Source: JBOFFC01 sp051648405 (lineage in GTDB: Bacteria > Planctomycetota > Planctomycetia > Pirellulales > Lacipirellulaceae). From it: a stretch of 64,000 bases of DNA. Position numbers and translations under genes: made by a program. Location of the stretch: the NCBI GenBank assembly GCA_051648405.1, contig JBOFFC010000114.1, positions 1 through 64,000 on the forward strand, given 5' to 3'. Shown piece by piece: positions 24,858 to 32,703 of the stretch (the first letter of the stretch is position 1; every line of letters starts with the position of its first letter). Under the pieces are notes generated by a model, which was given only the letters and a program-made list of their open reading frames with translations, did not search any database and was not told where the DNA came from.

Positions 24858-26648
24858 ATGAAACTCAACCCGATCCTCGCGGCCGTTGTGGCCGCGGCGT
24901 TCGCCCCCGCGGCCAGCGCTCAGCTCACGTCGCTGACGATCTTCCACAACAACGACGGCGAGTCGCGGCTGCTGGGGGACGCCAACTTCGGCGGCGTCGC
25001 GCACTTCGTCTCGACGCTCAATGGGCTCCGCACCGCGCAAGCGGGTCGCGACCAACTGACGATCAGCTCGGGGGACAACTTCCTGGCCGGTGCCGCGTTC
25101 AACGCCAGCCTCAACTCGGGCCCCGCCGGCAGCCGGACGTTCTTCGACGCCCAGGCCCTGGCGGCGATCCAGTACGACGCCATCACGCTCGGGAACCACG
25201 ACTTCGACTTCGGGCCGGCGGTGCTCCGCGAGTTCATCGACTCCTACGCGACGAGCGGCGGCACGGCCCCCTTCCTGTCGGCCAACCTGAACTTCGCCCC
25301 CGAGGCCTCGCTCGCGCCGCTGGTCGGGACGCGGCTGGCCAAGAGCACGATCGTCACGCGCGGCGCCGAGCGCTACGGGATCGTCGGCGCCACGACGACC
25401 GACCTCCCGGTGATCTCGACCCCCGGACTGGTCGGCGTGAACCCCGTCCTGCCGGCCGTGCAGGCCGAGGTCGATGCGTTGCTGGCGCAGGGGGTCAACA
25501 AGATCGTCTTGTCGTCGCACCTGCAGAGCTTCAACAACGAGATCGCGCTCGTCGGCCAGCTGCGCGGCGTCGACGTGGTGATCGCCGGGGGTGGCGACGA
25601 GCTGCTGATCAACAGCCCCAACGCCCGCAACACGCTCGCACAGCGTGACGGCCCCTACCCGGTGACGGTCGCCGACGCCGACGGCAAGAACGTCGCCGTG
25701 GTGACGACGGTCGGCGAGTACTTCTACGTCGGTCAACTGAACATCGACTTCGACACGGCCGGCGACGTGGTGAACGTCAGCGGTGACGCCCACCTAGTCT
25801 CGAAGGCCGCCGTTGTGGCCGACCCGACGGTGCAATCGACCATCGTCACGCCGCTCACGAGCGCGATCGCGGCGAACAACGCGCTGCGGATCGGCGCCAC
25901 CGACGTGTACCTCGAGCACAACGCCGGCAACCCCGGTGGTCCGCGCGTCATCCGCCGGCGCGAGACGAACCTCGGGAACCTGGTCGCCGACGCGTTCGTC
26001 TGGGCCGTCGATAACGAGGCCCGCGGCCTGACCCCGGGCAACACGTTGATCGCGCTCACGAACTCGGGGGGGATCCGCGACAACCTCGACGACAACGTCG
26101 ATGGCTTGATTACCCAGGGCGAGGCGATCGGCGTGCTGCCGTTCGCAAACACGACCGCCGTGATCGGTGACGTGAACGCCACGACGCTCGCCGCGATGCT
26201 CGAGCACAGCGTCTCGGCGGTGGAGAACGACAACGGCCGCTTCGCGCAGATCGCGGGAGTCAGTTTTACTTACGACAACACGCTCGCCCCCGGCGCACGG
26301 GTGCTAGAAATCCGGCTCGCCGACGGCTCGCCGATCTGGTCGAGGGGTCTCGGCAGCCAGTTCACTGGGCTGTTCGACGTCGCGACCAACAGCTTCGTCG
26401 CCGGTGGTGGGGACGGGTACGGCCCGTCGATCGCCGGCCGCCCGGTGACCGTGCTGACGACGAACTACTCCGACGCCCTGATCGGGTACCTAACGACCAG
26501 CGCAGCAGGGGGTGGGCTTGCGGGGGTGGTCACCGCGGCCCAGTACCCACTGTCGGGCGAGGGTCGCATAGTCGCCGTCCCCGAACCGGCGGCGGCCGTG
26601 CTGGCGATGTTCCTCGCAGCCGGTTTCGCCGGCGCACGCCGCTGCTGA
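24858..26648 (+). CDS. Secreted bifunctional metallophosphatase/5'-nucleotidase with PEP-CTERM tail
   Basis: 596 residues from the ATG at 24858, preceded by GGAG. Signal peptide 1-21 (ASAQ). The metallophosphatase domain has LTIFHNNDGES (His/Asp variant of the first metal motif), ISSGDNFLAG, TLGNHDFDFG and LSSHLQSFNNE. The C-terminal 5'-nucleotidase domain has ETNLGNLVADAFVW, LTNSGGIRDNL and VSFTYDN. The tail VPEPAAAVLAMFLAAGFAGA then RRC is the sorting signal. It should release phosphate from nucleotides outside the cell. Confidence 0.9.
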   Translation: MKLNPILAAVVAAAFAPAASAQLTSLTIFHNNDGESRLLGDANFGGVAHFVSTLNGLRTAQAGRDQLTISSGDNFLAGAAFNASLNSGPAGSRTFFDAQALAAIQYDAITLGNHDFDFGPAVLREFIDSYATSGGTAPFLSANLNFAPEASLAPLVGTRLAKSTIVTRGAERYGIVGATTTDLPVISTPGLVGVNPVLPAVQAEVDALLAQGVNKIVLSSHLQSFNNEIALVGQLRGVDVVIAGGGDELLINSPNARNTLAQRDGPYPVTVADADGKNVAVVTTVGEYFYVGQLNIDFDTAGDVVNVSGDAHLVSKAAVVADPTVQSTIVTPLTSAIAANNALRIGATDVYLEHNAGNPGGPRVIRRRETNLGNLVADAFVWAVDNEARGLTPGNTLIALTNSGGIRDNLDDNVDGLITQGEAIGVLPFANTTAVIGDVNATTLAAMLEHSVSAVENDNGRFAQIAGVSFTYDNTLAPGARVLEIRLADGSPIWSRGLGSQFTGLFDVATNSFVAGGGDGYGPSIAGRPVTVLTTNYSDALIGYLTTSAAGGGLAGVVTAAQYPLSGEGRIVAVPEPAAAVLAMFLAAGFAGARRC

Positions 26649-26697
26649 GCGGCCGGGCGGTCGTCGGGAACGGCCCGCCGACACGAGCTGCAACTGC

Positions 26698-26734
26698 CGA
26701 ACGCCGCCGCCGATACCTTCGGCGGCGGCGTTCG
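26698..26734. terminator. Bidirectional terminator between 5'-nucleotidase and helicase genes
   Basis: A perfect 16-bp stem (26698-26713 with 26719-26734) closes on the loop TACCT between convergent genes. The T-tract is weak on both sides, but stem strength is high. Confidence 0.75.
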
Positions 26735-26746
26735 ACGTGAGCGACC

Positions 26747-28816
26747 TCAACGCTTCCCCGATTTCGCCTTCTTGCCCGCCTTCGACTCCAGGTAGCGCGG
26801 GTTGTCGGCTTGGCCGGTCATCTCGTAGAGGAAGCGGCTCGGGAACGTGTCGCGCGGTTTGCCCCACTTGCGGCGCGTCAGCGCGAGCGACAGCGTCAGC
26901 CGTTCGCGGGCGCGCGTGACGCCGACGTAGGCCAGCCGGCGCTCTTCGGCGATCGCCGTCTCCCCCATCTCGAGCGAACGCTTGTGGGGGAGGATCCCCT
27001 CTTCCATCCCCACCAGATAGACGTGGGGGAACTCGAGGCCCTTCGCCGCGTGCAGCGTCATAAGCGCCACCGCGTTGCGGCCGAGCTGCGACTCCTTGTC
27101 CTCCGAGTCGTCGCGCTCGCCGGTGGCGATCTCGTCGAGGAACGCCATCAACGGGTCCTTGGCCTTCGACCGCGAGGCGCCCTTGGCGGCGAAGCCCGCG
27201 GCCGCGTTCACAAGCTCCCCCACGGCAGCGGTGCGCGCCTCACGCTCGGCCGGGTCGGGGTAGAGCCGCGCGAGGTCGGCCAGATAGCCCGACTCGTCGA
27301 TGACTCGATCGACCAGTCGGTCGATCGGAATGACGCCAACCGCGGCGCGCCAACCCGCGACCATCGACCGGAGCGACTCGACCCCGCGTCTTGCCGCGTC
27401 GGGGAGCGCCGGGTGCGAGGCGGGGGCGTCGATCACGCGCCACATCGGCACGCCGCGCTCGACGGCCGCGGTCATCAGCGCCTCGCGGGCCGCGTCGCCG
27501 ATCCCACGCGGCGGCGTGTTGAGGATTCGCAGCAAGGCGGGTTCGTCGTCGGGGTTCGCCACGAGCTTCAAGTAGCTGAGGACGTCGCGGACCTCGCGGC
27601 GGTCGTAGAAGCTCTGGCCGCCGATCAACACGTAGGGGAGCTTCGCCGCGCGGAGCTCGGCCTCGAACGCCCGCGGCTGCTCGTTTGTGCGAAAGAGGAT
27701 CGCGAAGTCGGCGGGCTTGAGCGTCGGGCGCCCCGAGCGCTCGTGGTGTTCGCGCGCCTCGCCCAACAGGCCCCAGCCCCCTTCGTCGAGCTTCTCGCGC
27801 ACGTCGCGGACTACGCGTAGCGCTTCTTCCCCCTCGTCCTTCAGTTGCAGGACGCGTGGGCGCTCGCCCCCCGAGCGCTGCGGGCGAAGCACCTTGTCGT
27901 GGCGTTTGCTGTTGAAGCGGATCAGCGTGTTCGCGCACTCGATGATCGGCGACAGGCTGCGGTAGTTCTCTTCGAGGCGCACGACCTTAGCGTCGGGCCA
28001 GTCGCGCCGGAAGTTGAGGATGTGCGTCACCTCGGCGCCACGCCACGCGTAAATCGACTGGTCGTCGTCCCCCACCACGCACAGGTTGCGGTGCCCCATC
28101 GCGAGGCCGCGGACCACCTCGTATTGGCTGTGGTTGGTGTCTTGGTACTCATCGACCATCACGTGGTCGAAGCGTCCCGCCTCGTCGCGGCGGACCGTCG
28201 GGAACTCGACGAACAGCCGCTCGGTGAGCATTAGCAGGTCGTCGAAATCGACGACGCCCGCCTTCTTGAGGTTGTTCTGGTAGCGCCGGTAGGCGACCGC
28301 CGCCAGGTGGTCGCGGTCGGTCTCGGCGAGCTGGGCGGCGCCGTCCGGTTGGATCGACGCCATCTTCCAGCGCCCGATCGCCCCCAGCAGGTCGGCCGGC
28401 TTGAGGGCTTCGGCCGGGGCGCGGATCTCGCGCAGGGCCGAGCGGGCCTGCGACTCCTGGTCCCCGCGGTCGGCGATCGTGAACCGCTCGGGGTACCCCA
28501 GCCGCTTCGCGTGCCGCCTCAGAACGCGGACACAGAGCGAGTGGAACGTCGAGATCTCCGGCTTCGGGGCGTCTTTCGCGGCGCGTTTGCGTCCCCCCTT
28601 GAGCTGTGCGGCGGCGCGCTCTTGCATCTCCCCCGCCGCCTTGCGGGTGAACGTCACGGCCAGGATCCGCTCGGGGAGGACGCCGCCGCGGATCAGCTCG
28701 GCGATCCGGAAGGTCACGACCCGCGTCTTGCCGGTCCCGGCGCCGGCGAGCACCAGCAACGGCCCGCGGAGGGTCCGGACGGCGTCGCGCTGGGCGGGAT
28801 TGAGGCCGTCGGACAC
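26747..28816 (-). CDS. ATP-dependent DNA helicase, UvrD/PcrA/Rep family
   Basis: 689 residues from a GTG at 28816 (SDGLNPAQRDAV follows); a TTG at 28885 would add a low-complexity Pro/Ser/Arg lead. SF1A motifs are complete: AGAGTGKT (Walker A, residues 24-31), TFTRKAAGEM (Ia), DEYQDTNHSQ (Walker B), GDDDQSIYAWRGA (III), LEENYRS (IV), HAAKGLEFPHVYLVG (V) and VGVTRARERLTLS (VI). It unwinds DNA with 3'-5' polarity in repair and replication-fork processing. A UvrD/PcrA name is reasonable, but I cannot choose between subfamilies. Confidence 0.9.
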   Translation of the reverse strand: MSDGLNPAQRDAVRTLRGPLLVLAGAGTGKTRVVTFRIAELIRGGVLPERILAVTFTRKAAGEMQERAAAQLKGGRKRAAKDAPKPEISTFHSLCVRVLRRHAKRLGYPERFTIADRGDQESQARSALREIRAPAEALKPADLLGAIGRWKMASIQPDGAAQLAETDRDHLAAVAYRRYQNNLKKAGVVDFDDLLMLTERLFVEFPTVRRDEAGRFDHVMVDEYQDTNHSQYEVVRGLAMGHRNLCVVGDDDQSIYAWRGAEVTHILNFRRDWPDAKVVRLEENYRSLSPIIECANTLIRFNSKRHDKVLRPQRSGGERPRVLQLKDEGEEALRVVRDVREKLDEGGWGLLGEAREHHERSGRPTLKPADFAILFRTNEQPRAFEAELRAAKLPYVLIGGQSFYDRREVRDVLSYLKLVANPDDEPALLRILNTPPRGIGDAAREALMTAAVERGVPMWRVIDAPASHPALPDAARRGVESLRSMVAGWRAAVGVIPIDRLVDRVIDESGYLADLARLYPDPAEREARTAAVGELVNAAAGFAAKGASRSKAKDPLMAFLDEIATGERDDSEDKESQLGRNAVALMTLHAAKGLEFPHVYLVGMEEGILPHKRSLEMGETAIAEERRLAYVGVTRARERLTLSLALTRRKWGKPRDTFPSRFLYEMTGQADNPRYLESKAGKKAKSGKR

Positions 28817-29012
28817 GCGAGCGCTGGCGGATCGAGGGGCGGAGGGCGGAGGCGGGGCTCGCCGCGACGAGGGGGCGGGGCTCAACGCCTTCTGCGTCCG
28901 CCTTCCGCGTTTCGACGCTTCCCCCTACGATACAGGCTTTCGCCGACCACCCCAGCCCCGACCCCGCGAACCCACCGCGGGGCCAGGCCGCACCCCTTTT
29001 CGACGCGACGCC

Positions 29013-29873
29013 ATGGACTCGGAACACCGCCACGAGCTGCAGGAAAACGCCCTCGCGAACTGGCTCACCGAGGCCTTCGACCGGGTGCAGCCGATGCTCC
29101 CCGCGATCGGAGTCGGCGCGGTGGTCGCGGTCGCCGGGGTCATTGGATGGAACTCGTACAGCTCGACGCAAGAATCGACCGTTGCTGAGCGGTGGCGGAG
29201 CTACACGCTCGCGATGGAGGGGAGCACGCCGAGCCTCGACGCCCTCCGCGACGCTTCGAACGAGCACCCCGGCACCCCGGTCGCCGACTGGGCCGACATC
29301 ACCTGGGCCGACGGCCGGATGTTCTTCGCCGCCGACCAGTTCCTCCGCAACCGGCCCTTGGCCGACACGGCGATCGACGAGTCGGTAGCGGTCTACGAGC
29401 GCCTCGTCGATGCCAAGGACGCCGGCATCGCCGCGCGGGCCAGCTACGGGGTTGCGCGGGCCTTCGACATGCGCGGCGAGATCGACAAGGCGATCGAGCA
29501 GTACGGCCGCGTGACCGGTTCGTTCGGCAAGCTGGCTGCGGCGCGGGCCGAGGAACTGGCCGCCCCGCGCGTGAAGGACGACTACGCGTGGCTCGCGCAG
29601 GCGTCGGCCAAGGCCGGCCCGGCCGGAGCGGCGACGCGGCCCGACCTCGAGCCGGACGACGTCGCAACCCCGGCAGAGACCGAGGCGACGCTCGACGACA
29701 TCCTGTCGAAGGTCCAGACGCAGCCTGAAGAGCCCGCCGCCGACGCCACCTCGGGCGAAGCGGCGGCGGACGAAGGCTCGGCAGGGGGTGACCCGGCCGA
29801 CACGCCAGCTGTCGAGACGGTCGCGCCCGAAACTCCCGCTGTAGAGACGCCGGCCGCCGAGCCCGCGAAGTAG
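29013..29873 (+). CDS. Membrane-anchored TPR-like protein
   Basis: 286 residues from the ATG at 29013. A single membrane segment lies at about 31-48 (IGVGAVVAVAGVIGWNSY) after a short cytoplasmic N-terminus, an arrangement like YfgM/AncA proteins. The periplasmic part has TPR-type helices (ARASYGVARAFDMRGEIDKA, IEQYGRVTGSFGKLAAARAE). Residues after 215 are an acidic Pro/Ala/Glu-rich tail with repeated TPAVET and PAVETPAAEP. A chaperone-scaffold role is possible but unproven. It is followed by an rluD-type gene 25 bases downstream. Confidence 0.7.
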   Translation: MDSEHRHELQENALANWLTEAFDRVQPMLPAIGVGAVVAVAGVIGWNSYSSTQESTVAERWRSYTLAMEGSTPSLDALRDASNEHPGTPVADWADITWADGRMFFAADQFLRNRPLADTAIDESVAVYERLVDAKDAGIAARASYGVARAFDMRGEIDKAIEQYGRVTGSFGKLAAARAEELAAPRVKDDYAWLAQASAKAGPAGAATRPDLEPDDVATPAETEATLDDILSKVQTQPEEPAADATSGEAAADEGSAGGDPADTPAVETVAPETPAVETPAAEPAK

Positions 29874-29898
29874 CCGCTTGGCCGCCGACTCCCACGCG

Positions 29899-30975
29899 AT
29901 GAACGACGGCGACGCCGACGACGACGCGTCGCTTGTCGATCAAGACCGGTCGCCGGGCGCCCCGTTCGTTCGCGCGGCCGATAGCGCGTTCCCGTTCGAG
30001 CGTTCGGTCGATGAGTCGATCGCTGGCGCCCGACTCGACGCGGCCCTCGCACAGTGGCTCCCCGACTTCAGCCGCACGCTGCTCAAAAAGGCGATCGACG
30101 GAGGGCACGTCGTCGTGAGCGGCGCGTCGTCGGAGGGCTTCGCGGCAGAAAAGCCCTCGCTGCGGCTCGAGTTCGGCATGGTCGTGCGCGTCGAGCGACT
30201 CGAGCGCCCCGCCGAGGGTCCCCGGCCGCAGGCGATCGCGCTCGACCTGCTGTACGAGGACGACGACCTCGTCGCAGTAAACAAGCCATCGGGGATGGTC
30301 GTCCACCCGGCAAAGGGGCACTGGGAGGGGACGCTCGCCAGCGCCCTGGCGCACCACTTTGGGGCAAACCTCAGCACGACCGGCGGGCCGACTCGGCCGG
30401 GGATCGTCCACCGACTGGACCGCGACACGAGCGGCGTCCTGGTCGTCGCCAAGAACGACCGCGCCCACGAGCGGCTCGCGGCCCAGTTCCACGACCGGAC
30501 CGTCGAGAAGCAGTACGTGGCGATCGTCCTCGGGCCAATGGACCGCGACGCCGACGTGGTCGATAAGCCGATCGGTTCGCACCCGACGCAGCGTGACAAG
30601 ATGGCGGTGCGCGAAGGGCACCCCGACAGCCGCGAGGCGGTGACCAAGTTCGTAGTAGCCGAGCGGTTCCGGCGATTCACGCTTGTTCGCGCGTTCCCGA
30701 AGACGGGCCGCACGCACCAGATTCGCGTCCACCTCGCGCACGCCGGGTGGCCCATCCTTTGCGACCGGCTCTACGGCGGCCGCAGCCGCATCACCCTCAC
30801 CGAGCTCGAGGGGGGACTCCTGGTGCCCGGGGAACCCGCACTCCTGATGCGGCAAGCACTACACGCCGAGCGGCTCGAGGTCGATCAACCTACCACCGGC
30901 GCGCGACTCTCGTTCGAGGCGCCTCTAGCGCCGGACATCGCGCGCGTGCTTCGGCATTTGCGATCCCCCCGATAG
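29899..30975 (+). CDS. rluD: 23S rRNA pseudouridine synthase, RluA/RluD family
   Basis: 358 residues from the ATG at 29899 (MNDGDADDDA); a TTG seven codons earlier is an alternative. An S4 RNA-binding domain (about 40-100, ARLDAALAQWLPDFSRTLLK) precedes the catalytic domain with VHRLDRDTSGVLVVAKN, whose aspartate is the nucleophile. AFPKTGRTHQIRVHLAHAGW and DRLYGG are further family motifs. The S4 domain and size fit RluD (helix 69) better than RluA, but this is inference. An acidic N-terminal lead of about 30 residues is extra. Confidence 0.9.
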   Translation: MNDGDADDDASLVDQDRSPGAPFVRAADSAFPFERSVDESIAGARLDAALAQWLPDFSRTLLKKAIDGGHVVVSGASSEGFAAEKPSLRLEFGMVVRVERLERPAEGPRPQAIALDLLYEDDDLVAVNKPSGMVVHPAKGHWEGTLASALAHHFGANLSTTGGPTRPGIVHRLDRDTSGVLVVAKNDRAHERLAAQFHDRTVEKQYVAIVLGPMDRDADVVDKPIGSHPTQRDKMAVREGHPDSREAVTKFVVAERFRRFTLVRAFPKTGRTHQIRVHLAHAGWPILCDRLYGGRSRITLTELEGGLLVPGEPALLMRQALHAERLEVDQPTTGARLSFEAPLAPDIARVLRHLRSPR

Positions 30976-31080
30976 GGGATAGCATTCGCCCCCACGGCCC
31001 CCAGTTGGGGGGGAGCGGCGGCCCGAATCGATTCGGTCCCACCGCGCTTCTACGCACTCATGCATAAGGAGATCCAGGCG

Positions 31081-31476
31081 ATGGGAATGCTCAAAGAGTT
31101 CAAAGAGTTCGCGATGCGTGGCAACGTTGTCGACCTGGCAGTCGGGGTCGTGATCGGAACGGCGTTCGGTAAGATCGTCGCCTCGCTCGTTGAGAAGATC
31201 GTGATGCCGATCGTCGGGTACTTGCAGGGTGGAGTCGACTTCAAAGACTACGTCGTCACGCTCCCCGTCCCCGAGTTGGCCGAGGGAATGAAGGCCCCGA
31301 CGCTGGGCGTGGGGATGTTCCTGCAGACGATCATCGACTTCATTATCGTGGCGTTCGCGATCTTCCTCGCCGTGAAGTTGATGAACTCGCTAAAGAAGGC
31401 CGAAGCCGCCGCGCCGGCCGCCCCGCCCGAGGACGTCATGCTGCTCCGCGAGATCCGCGACGCGCTGAAGAAGTAA
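31081..31476 (+). CDS. mscL: Large-conductance mechanosensitive channel
   Basis: 131 residues from the ATG at 31081, chosen because AAGGAG lies at 31066-31071; an earlier ATG at 31060 and a later one at 31087 are open. [20 protein letters not shown] is the N-terminal helix and first membrane segment, [20 protein letters not shown] continues it, and the second membrane segment is [20 protein letters not shown]. The C-terminal helix ends [11 protein letters not shown]. It opens under membrane tension during osmotic down-shock. Confidence 0.95.
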   Translation: MGMLKEFKEFAMRGNVVDLAVGVVIGTAFGKIVASLVEKIVMPIVGYLQGGVDFKDYVVTLPVPELAEGMKAPTLGVGMFLQTIIDFIIVAFAIFLAVKLMNSLKKAEAAAPAAPPEDVMLLREIRDALKK

Positions 31477-31489
31477 GCGCACGACCCGA

Positions 31490-31559
31490 TTCACCACAGA
31501 GGACTCAGAGGGCACGGAGGAAGAGCGCCCTCTGTGCTCTCTGTGACCTCCGTGGTGAA
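31490..31559. repeat. Period-9 inverted repeat between convergent mscL and purN
   Basis: 31490-31520 and 31527-31559 are imperfect inverted copies. Each arm is built of 9-base units such as CACAGAGGA and CACGGAGGA. Located exactly between two gene ends, the hairpin could stop transcription from both sides. Confidence 0.7.
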
Positions 31560-31567
31560 CGGCGTGG

Positions 31568-32218
31568 CTACTCGCCGATCGGTCCGGGGCCGCGGTCGCC
31601 GTGCTTCGCGCGGGCGATCCGCACGCGGCCCCCTTCGATCTGCACACGGCCAGCAGCGATCAGTCGCAGCGCAGCCGGGTAGGCTTCTTTCTCGAGCTCG
31701 AAGACCCGCGCCGCGAGCGTCTCGGGGGTGTCGTCGTCGAACACCGGGCACGGCTGCTGCCACACGATCGGGCCGTGGTCGTACTCGTTATCGACGAAGT
31801 GGACGGTGACTCCCGTCACCTTGCATCCGCGCTCGATCACCCCCCTGTGGACGCGGTCGCCGTACATCCCCGCGCCGCCGAAGGACGGCAGCAGCGAGGG
31901 GTGGATGTTCACCACGCGCCCCGCGAAGTCCGCGGGGACGGGGGCCAGCTTGAGGAAGCCGGCCATCACCACGAGCTCGACCCCCGCCGCGCGGCAGGGG
32001 GCGAAGACCGCGTCGCCGTAAGCTTTGTCGGAGTCGTAGTCGCGGCGCTCGACGACGAGCGACAGCACGCCGGCATCCGCCGCGTGCGCGAGGCCCCCGG
32101 CCGCCGCGCTGCTCGAGATCACCAAGCGCACGTCGATCGGCAAGTCGCCGTCACGCGACAGCTCGAGCAGGTTCTTCAGCGTCCGGCCCGAGCCGGAGAT
32201 CAGCACGGCGACGTTCAC
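31568..32218 (-). CDS. purN: Phosphoribosylglycinamide formyltransferase
   Basis: 216 residues. The N-terminal phosphate loop NVAVLISGSGRTLKNLLE, the catalytic Asn and His in RVVNIHPSLLPSFGG, and the catalytic Asp in TVHFVDNEYDHGPIVWQQ are all present. It transfers the formyl group from 10-formyl-tetrahydrofolate to GAR in purine synthesis. It overlaps the preceding aspartic protease gene by 4 bases, so the two are translationally linked. Confidence 0.94.
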   Translation of the reverse strand: MNVAVLISGSGRTLKNLLELSRDGDLPIDVRLVISSSAAAGGLAHAADAGVLSLVVERRDYDSDKAYGDAVFAPCRAAGVELVVMAGFLKLAPVPADFAGRVVNIHPSLLPSFGGAGMYGDRVHRGVIERGCKVTGVTVHFVDNEYDHGPIVWQQPCPVFDDDTPETLAARVFELEKEAYPAALRLIAAGRVQIEGGRVRIARAKHGDRGPGPIGE

Positions 32219-32664
32219 GACTCGCGGGCTCGCTTGACCTTCAGGACGGGCCCGTCGGGGTGGGCGGGGTTGGGAATCAGGCGTTGGTTCGCGCAGTCCG
32301 CCAGCAGGTCGGTCGTCTCAAGAATCGTCTGGCCGAGTAGGACTTCGTTGCCGAGGACGAGCGCCGAATCGACTGTAGTTCGGTCCAGAAGGTCGAACTC
32401 CAGGGGTTCGGTAAGGCCGACCGTCACGTTGCCGCCGTCCGCGAGCTCGACTTGCATCTCCTTCATCGTCCGAAGGCCGAGCTGGTCGGCCAACTCGCGC
32501 GGGATGCACGAACGGATCGCCCCGGTATCGACCATGGCGCTGACGGTGACGCTACGCACCTCGGCGAACGTCAGCGAGCCCCGGCGCTCAAGCGAGTGGT
32601 CGAACGCGTTAGTGAGCGTGACATCGACCCGGATTTCTCCCATCTGCGCAGCCTTTCGGTTCAT
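32215..32664 (-). CDS. Retropepsin-like (clan AA) aspartic protease
   Basis: 149 residues; an internal ATG at 32643 (MGEIRVDVTL) is an alternative start. SAMVDTGAIRSCIPRELADQ carries the single D-T-G-A active-site motif, and ALVLGNEVLLGQTILETTDL matches the second conserved hydrophobic-glycine element. Such proteases act as dimers. It has no signal peptide, so it is cytoplasmic. It sits between ileS and purN on the same strand; the substrate is unknown. Confidence 0.8.
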   Translation of the reverse strand: MNRKAAQMGEIRVDVTLTNAFDHSLERRGSLTFAEVRSVTVSAMVDTGAIRSCIPRELADQLGLRTMKEMQVELADGGNVTVGLTEPLEFDLLDRTTVDSALVLGNEVLLGQTILETTDLLADCANQRLIPNPAHPDGPVLKVKRARES

Positions 32665-32703
32665 GTCGGACCTCCGTAGGAGTGACTGCGGCGTAGCGGA
32701 GCG

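Noticed and set aside
24498..25793. 431-residue minus-strand frame across the 5'-nucleotidase start
   Set aside because: Overlaps the well-supported 5'-nucleotidase and has no recognisable domain.
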